Positions 60,039 through 64,000 of a stretch of DNA of 64,000 nt are shown one piece after another. The stretch's first letter is position 1, and every line of letters begins with the position of its first letter. The DNA comes from Nymphaea colorata (lineage: Eukaryota; Streptophyta; Magnoliopsida; Nymphaeales; Nymphaeaceae). Where the stretch lies: positions 620,001-684,000 of the forward strand of contig NC_045143.1 of NCBI RefSeq assembly GCF_008831285.2. The letters run 5' to 3'. Made by a program: the position numbers and the translations under genes. The notes beneath the pieces were generated by a model, which worked only from the letters and a program-made list of their open reading frames with translations, made no database searches and was not told the origin of the DNA.

Positions 60039-61740
60039 ATGTCTTGCTGCGGAGGAGACTGTGGGTGTGGATCTGGCTGCAGCTGTGGCAGCGGCTGTGG
60101 AGGGTACCCGCCTCTTCTTTCCTTTGTAATGTTGTATTGGTTTTTCATGTATTTCTTTCTGTCTAACTTTCAAATTTTCAGGCCCTATTCCTTTTATGGT
60201 TATGTATTTTGTATCCTCCTAAACTTGGTTGAACCTTACGGGACTCGGGTGCTCTCTCTCTTTAATCTCCTACATGACTCTTTTCTGCTGCTTCATGCAG
60301 CTTTTCTATTCTCTTTTTTACTGCAATGCTTTTCGTGTGTCCAACTGTCATTGGCTTCATGCAATGTTACACAACGTCTCTCTCCCTCTCTCTCTCTTTC
60401 TCCCTCCCGCTGTGCACTCTGTGTGTGCACACACACTAGGATCGTAAGACCATTGTACAATTCATCCTGGTCCTGCCACTTGTAGCTAATGTTTACATTT
60501 TTTTACTGTTTAATGTTCTTTAAAAGTCATTAAAATGATTGTGATATTCGTGATAGAACTGAATATTCCAAAAAACTATACGTGTTCATGCTAAATCATC
60601 ATACTATAACACGAGCCAAAGTGAAAACGTACTTGAATCCAACTGGAAGAAACGCAAAGACAGAAACTGGTGGTAGCAGAATCTTTTGAGGTCTCCATGA
60701 AAAAAATTTATATAACATAGGAAACCACTATTTCTTTTATATTAAGACCAGTTTCTGTTTCAGCTCATTATAAAAACCAAAATTACATATAGGTATCTAT
60801 ACATATGAAAATTAACTCATGAAATGACTAAATATCCAACTAGTTAGGATTTTCAGTTTTAAAACTGATCAATACTTTCAAAGTTTTGGCTTTCTATCGA
60901 AAATCACTTGCCTACGAATCTTAATTTTGCAGAAAAAATATCTGGTTACGATTCATACATAAATGCTTTTCGTGCTTCTGTCATGATAAAAAAGAGAAAA
61001 AGATATTTGCTCTAGGAATGATTTATCAAAGGTTTTGAACGTTTTGTGTGGCATCAGGGCTTGATAGTTGTTAACGGCAATATTTCACTTTGGTACCGAC
61101 CGTCATATCGATATACTTGCATGAATTGCTTTGCCTTTTTTTAGCTAGAAGAAAATTGAGAATTGAAAATCCAAAGTTGTCCTCATTGGTTTCTTCCACT
61201 TAGTTTTTACGGAAGGCAATTTTTCATGGTTGCAGATGCAAAATGTTCCCTGATCTTGCTGAATCCAGAGAAAACAAAGTCCAGATCAGCGTCATGGGGG
61301 TCGCTGCTCAAGCTAAGTATGTGATTTTGATTATCTTATATCCGGCCTCTTCTCTATACTGCTTACAAGGGATTGTTCTGATTTCTCTAATGTCTTGCCT
61401 ATGTTCATGGGGGGTTACAAGTCATGCATGCTATGTGATTTTGATTATCTTATATGTAGTTCATATTTGCTCTGTGTCATGCAATAAACCATTCTGTTTT
61501 ATGACTGCCTTTGTCATCAAGCATATTGCTGTTGTACGCAACTCATGCTAAATGTGTGTCTTGACTATCTTATTTGTTTTATCTCTTCATATGCCTTCTG
61601 TAATGAATCATCAGAGCTGCATTAACATACACTAATTCGATCACAGGATCTTTGAAGTGGCTGATATGAACGAAGGGTACGAGAACGGCGGATGCAACTG
61701 CGGCAGCAACTGTGCTTGCAACCCATGCAACTGCAACTGA
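60039..61740 (+). CDS. MT2: Metallothionein type 2
   Basis: Three exons: 60039-60103, 61236-61316, 61647-61740. They join in phase to 79 residues. The N-terminal domain [20 protein letters not shown] plus GGCKMFPDL is the type 2 pattern (CC, CXC, CXXC). A Cys-free spacer of about 40 residues with VMGVAAQAK follows, and the C-terminal cluster is [17 protein letters not shown]. Role: binding of Cu, Zn or Cd in the cytosol, metal homeostasis and redox protection. Oddities: the lysines usual between the C-terminal cysteines are replaced by Asn or Ala, and the protein ends in Asn after the last Cys. Intron 1 (1.1 kb) is large for so small a gene. Confidence 0.95.
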
Positions 61741-62149
61741 TGTGCTCGGGAATAACATAGTTAATGAGCAATAATTGACCACTGCATGGTGGCCTTTGTG
61801 CACGATGCAGCGGTCAAAAAGGTGTACTTGTATCTTCTTCCCTTTCTCAAAGTAACTACTATGTCCTGAAACCTTTCATGTCTAAGGAAGTCTTGCCCTT
61901 GCATCTGGAATTAAATATAACAATATACTTTAATAGGAAAAAGGTCTACCATACACGGCATCTATTTTTTCCGTGGCTTTCAGGATAAATTTAGTAGTAC
62001 AATGTTACAGGAAGCACCAGATACAATTAACCATGTATCTGTCAGATGAGTTGGTTGAACTTCACATCGATCTGCTCACTCCAATCTGTTAGGGGTGAAA
62101 ACTTGGCAATCAATCTCCGGTTTGTGAGGGTTAGACTTCCGCAAATCGT
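61741..62149. other. Convergent spacer: MT2 and kinesin 3' UTRs
   Basis: Only about 400 bases separate the two stop codons of these converging genes, so the 3' UTRs may overlap. No other feature seen. Confidence 0.7.
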
Positions 62150-63900
62150 CTAAGTGAAGAAGCTCCTTGCAGCTCTTTTGAACATGCCTTCAACCTGAGG
62201 ATAGTGAAAGCGTTAGAACCTAAAGGCTTAATTGCATGGTTGCTGGTAATGATTTTACATGTATGGAGATGAGACTCACTTGCTTGGACGACATGCCAAT
62301 TTTCTCTAGATCGTATAGCTACAACAACCAGGCAGATAACTTGCACATGAGTTTATGAATCCAGACATCAAGCTTAGATAAGACGGACAGAAAGGGACAA
62401 GGTTTCCTTACTGTTTTGATAGGCTGTGGTGATTGTTCTCTAAGATTGAGAATGTAATCTGCCCTTTTCTGTCCAATACCCTGTACAAAGGAAAGTTATA
62501 CTTGTCAAGCAGGCATCTTAGACGGAAGAATCTAGGAGACCTTAGACTTATGTTCTTTAGGAAGCTCACCTTTAAGCCCATTAGCTCCTCTCTGTAATTG
62601 AAAAAGCCAGGAGAAAGGATTAGTCTAATTCTACATGTAAATCAAAACAAAGTACGCAAAAATACATCTACCTAATTCCAATTATGGAGCAAATGAATTG
62701 CTTTTTTTGCATTGATTGGATGTAGAGGCAGATAGTGACCTTAAGCAAGTTGAATCTTATGACTAATGGACCAGAATATTCTTCATAACCTCCATGGAAT
62801 TACAAACTAGCAAGTTTGCCGACAAGACCTCTGAGACACTTTCCTAAGGGTTTAACTTAAGGTTCAATAGCTTATTACTCAGGTTATGTCTTAGCTTAAT
62901 CTGGGAGGTTTCTGTTCAAACCAGGTTACCCATACAGAGGGAGAAAAATGACACCACGCAAGTCTGAGTAAAAACACAACAGCACCAAGCAAGCGATACT
63001 CAGCCTTCTGTTAATTTGCAACAAAAGTCAAGCAAATTCAATAGGCCCGTCTCAAGTCTCAGCAACTTCAAAATAGATGATTTGTCAGGATTTACTTTTC
63101 CTGAACCTATGACCCGGGACCTCATAGAACACCAAAGGAATTTATAGTCACTGTGAAATTATACTTTTTGCTGCATGTGGCTTCCAATGCAATGATATCA
63201 AGAAACATACACATAACACCAGATGTGGCTTACCTGCTAGCTGTATTCAATAATTTCAGATATCCTTTAATGAGGGAATTCTGCTCAGCACCACACAGTA
63301 ACCAAAAAAAAAATCAGTCAGTCAAGTTAATGGAGAAAACCAAGCAAAGAATTCAAAGTTGTCTACCTTCAAACTAGATCCTTGTGCATGAAATTTGTCA
63401 AGAGGAGTGCCTTCACGAAGTGCCTCATCATCATCATCATCATGATTCAGGACACGTGGCACAGTCACTGCTGCAGCTTTTGAATGACGTGGAACTTCGT
63501 TGGCTTGAGGCTTGTGTGGTGTATCTTCCAGTATTGACCCACTAATATTCGTGTTCACTGGAGAAAGTACATTCCTTGAAGGACTTTGCTGTGCTCTCAT
63601 CTGGATGGTGGCCGTTGGAGACATCAAGTTCTCCTTATCCATAAACTGATCTGATTAAAGGAAATAAAATTGTTGAAATCAGTAATCTGCATTATTTTAA
63701 TGCATAGCTCGCCCCTTCCTGAAACTCCTAAAATAATTGAAGCCAGTACTAGAGTATTTGAGCCTTATTTACTGATAAGTACCAACTATAGCGGTTAAAG
63801 GCATCCAGAAGTTGCTCTCGTTGGCAACCTCCACTTCCTTGTTATGATGTGTGGTTTCCATGCACTTGTAGCCGTCATCATCCTTAAGATACAATACAGC
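62150..63900 (-). CDS. Kinesin-10-like protein, C-terminal part (gene runs off the right edge)
   Basis: Seven minus-strand exons: 63900-63783, 63650-63367, 63280-63234, 62591-62570, 62480-62412, 62318-62280, 62194-62150. All are in phase, about 208 residues. The first part is variable and acidic (five Asp in a row encoded by a tca/gat repeat at about 63428-63442). The end carries a helix-hairpin-helix: NSLIKGYLKLLNTAS, EELMGLKGIGQKRADYILNL, REQSPQP, LEKIGMSSKQ, VEGMFKRAAR. I recall this HhH tail from the KIF22/kinesin-10 family, where it binds DNA and moves chromosome arms. The motor domain should lie to the right of the window, so the assignment rests on the tail only. Confidence 0.75.
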
Positions 63901-64000
63901 CTGCAAAAGAGTAGTTGTTTGTACAGTGAAGCCGTGTGATGCAATATTCGTACAAGAGTTTCTGACAAAAGTGGAATGAGTATGAAGCAAACCTCGCTAA

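Noticed and set aside
1-64000. CRISPR arrays, operons or bacterial-type systems
   Set aside because: The window is plant nuclear DNA with spliced genes; no regular spacer-repeat arrays or gene clusters of that sort are present.

Overview
This window is nuclear DNA from a flowering plant. Genes are split by many GT-AG introns, the proteins are plant-specific (XBAT31-type E3 ligase, AHP phosphotransfer protein, FLA4/SOS5, pectin acetylesterase, TRM-like DUF4378 protein, type 2 metallothionein), and the spacers are AT-rich with CT/GA, AT and TG microsatellites and small repeat debris. GC-rich first exons and one very GC-rich intronless gene (FLA4) amid AT-rich DNA would suit a monocot or an early-diverging angiosperm, but the sequence does not fix the species.

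Layout, left to right: spacer with a duplicated tRNA-like repeat; XBAT31-like ankyrin/RING ligase (+, 3519-6340, 8 exons); spacer with a promoter-like island and a short coding-like remnant; a conserved plant protein of unknown function (-, 9945-12512, 5 exons) with an E2F-like site at its promoter; very-long-chain enoyl-CoA reductase (+, 14909-18362, 4 exons); a GC-rich retroelement-like scrap; pectin acetylesterase (-, 20169-27321, 12 exons, one exon out of frame by one base); histidine phosphotransfer protein (-, 30243-35230, 6 exons); ENTH-domain protein (+, 36612-38836, 4 exons); a repeat-rich spacer of about 5 kb; FLA4/SOS5-like fasciclin AGP (-, 44113-45390, single exon); a spacer with a long hairpin; TRM-like DUF4378 protein (+, 49358-53598, 4 exons); a decayed ALG5 copy (-, 54421-56720); metallothionein type 2 (+, 60039-61740, 3 exons); and the 3' end of a kinesin-10-like gene (-, 62150-63900, continuing past the right edge).

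The genes do not form a pathway cluster. Some concern the cell surface and wall (PAE, FLA4, wax and sphingolipid acyl chains via ECR), some signalling (AHP, XBAT31), some trafficking or the cytoskeleton (ENTH, TRM-like, kinesin-10). I found no new multi-gene system. The best leads are the E2F-linked gene of unknown function, the foldback at 47.4-47.6 kb, the ALG5 pseudogene, the frame conflict in PAE, and a gene-like GC-rich island inside a PAE intron. Exon borders were set by hand from splice signals, reading phase and remembered family sequences; no search was run.
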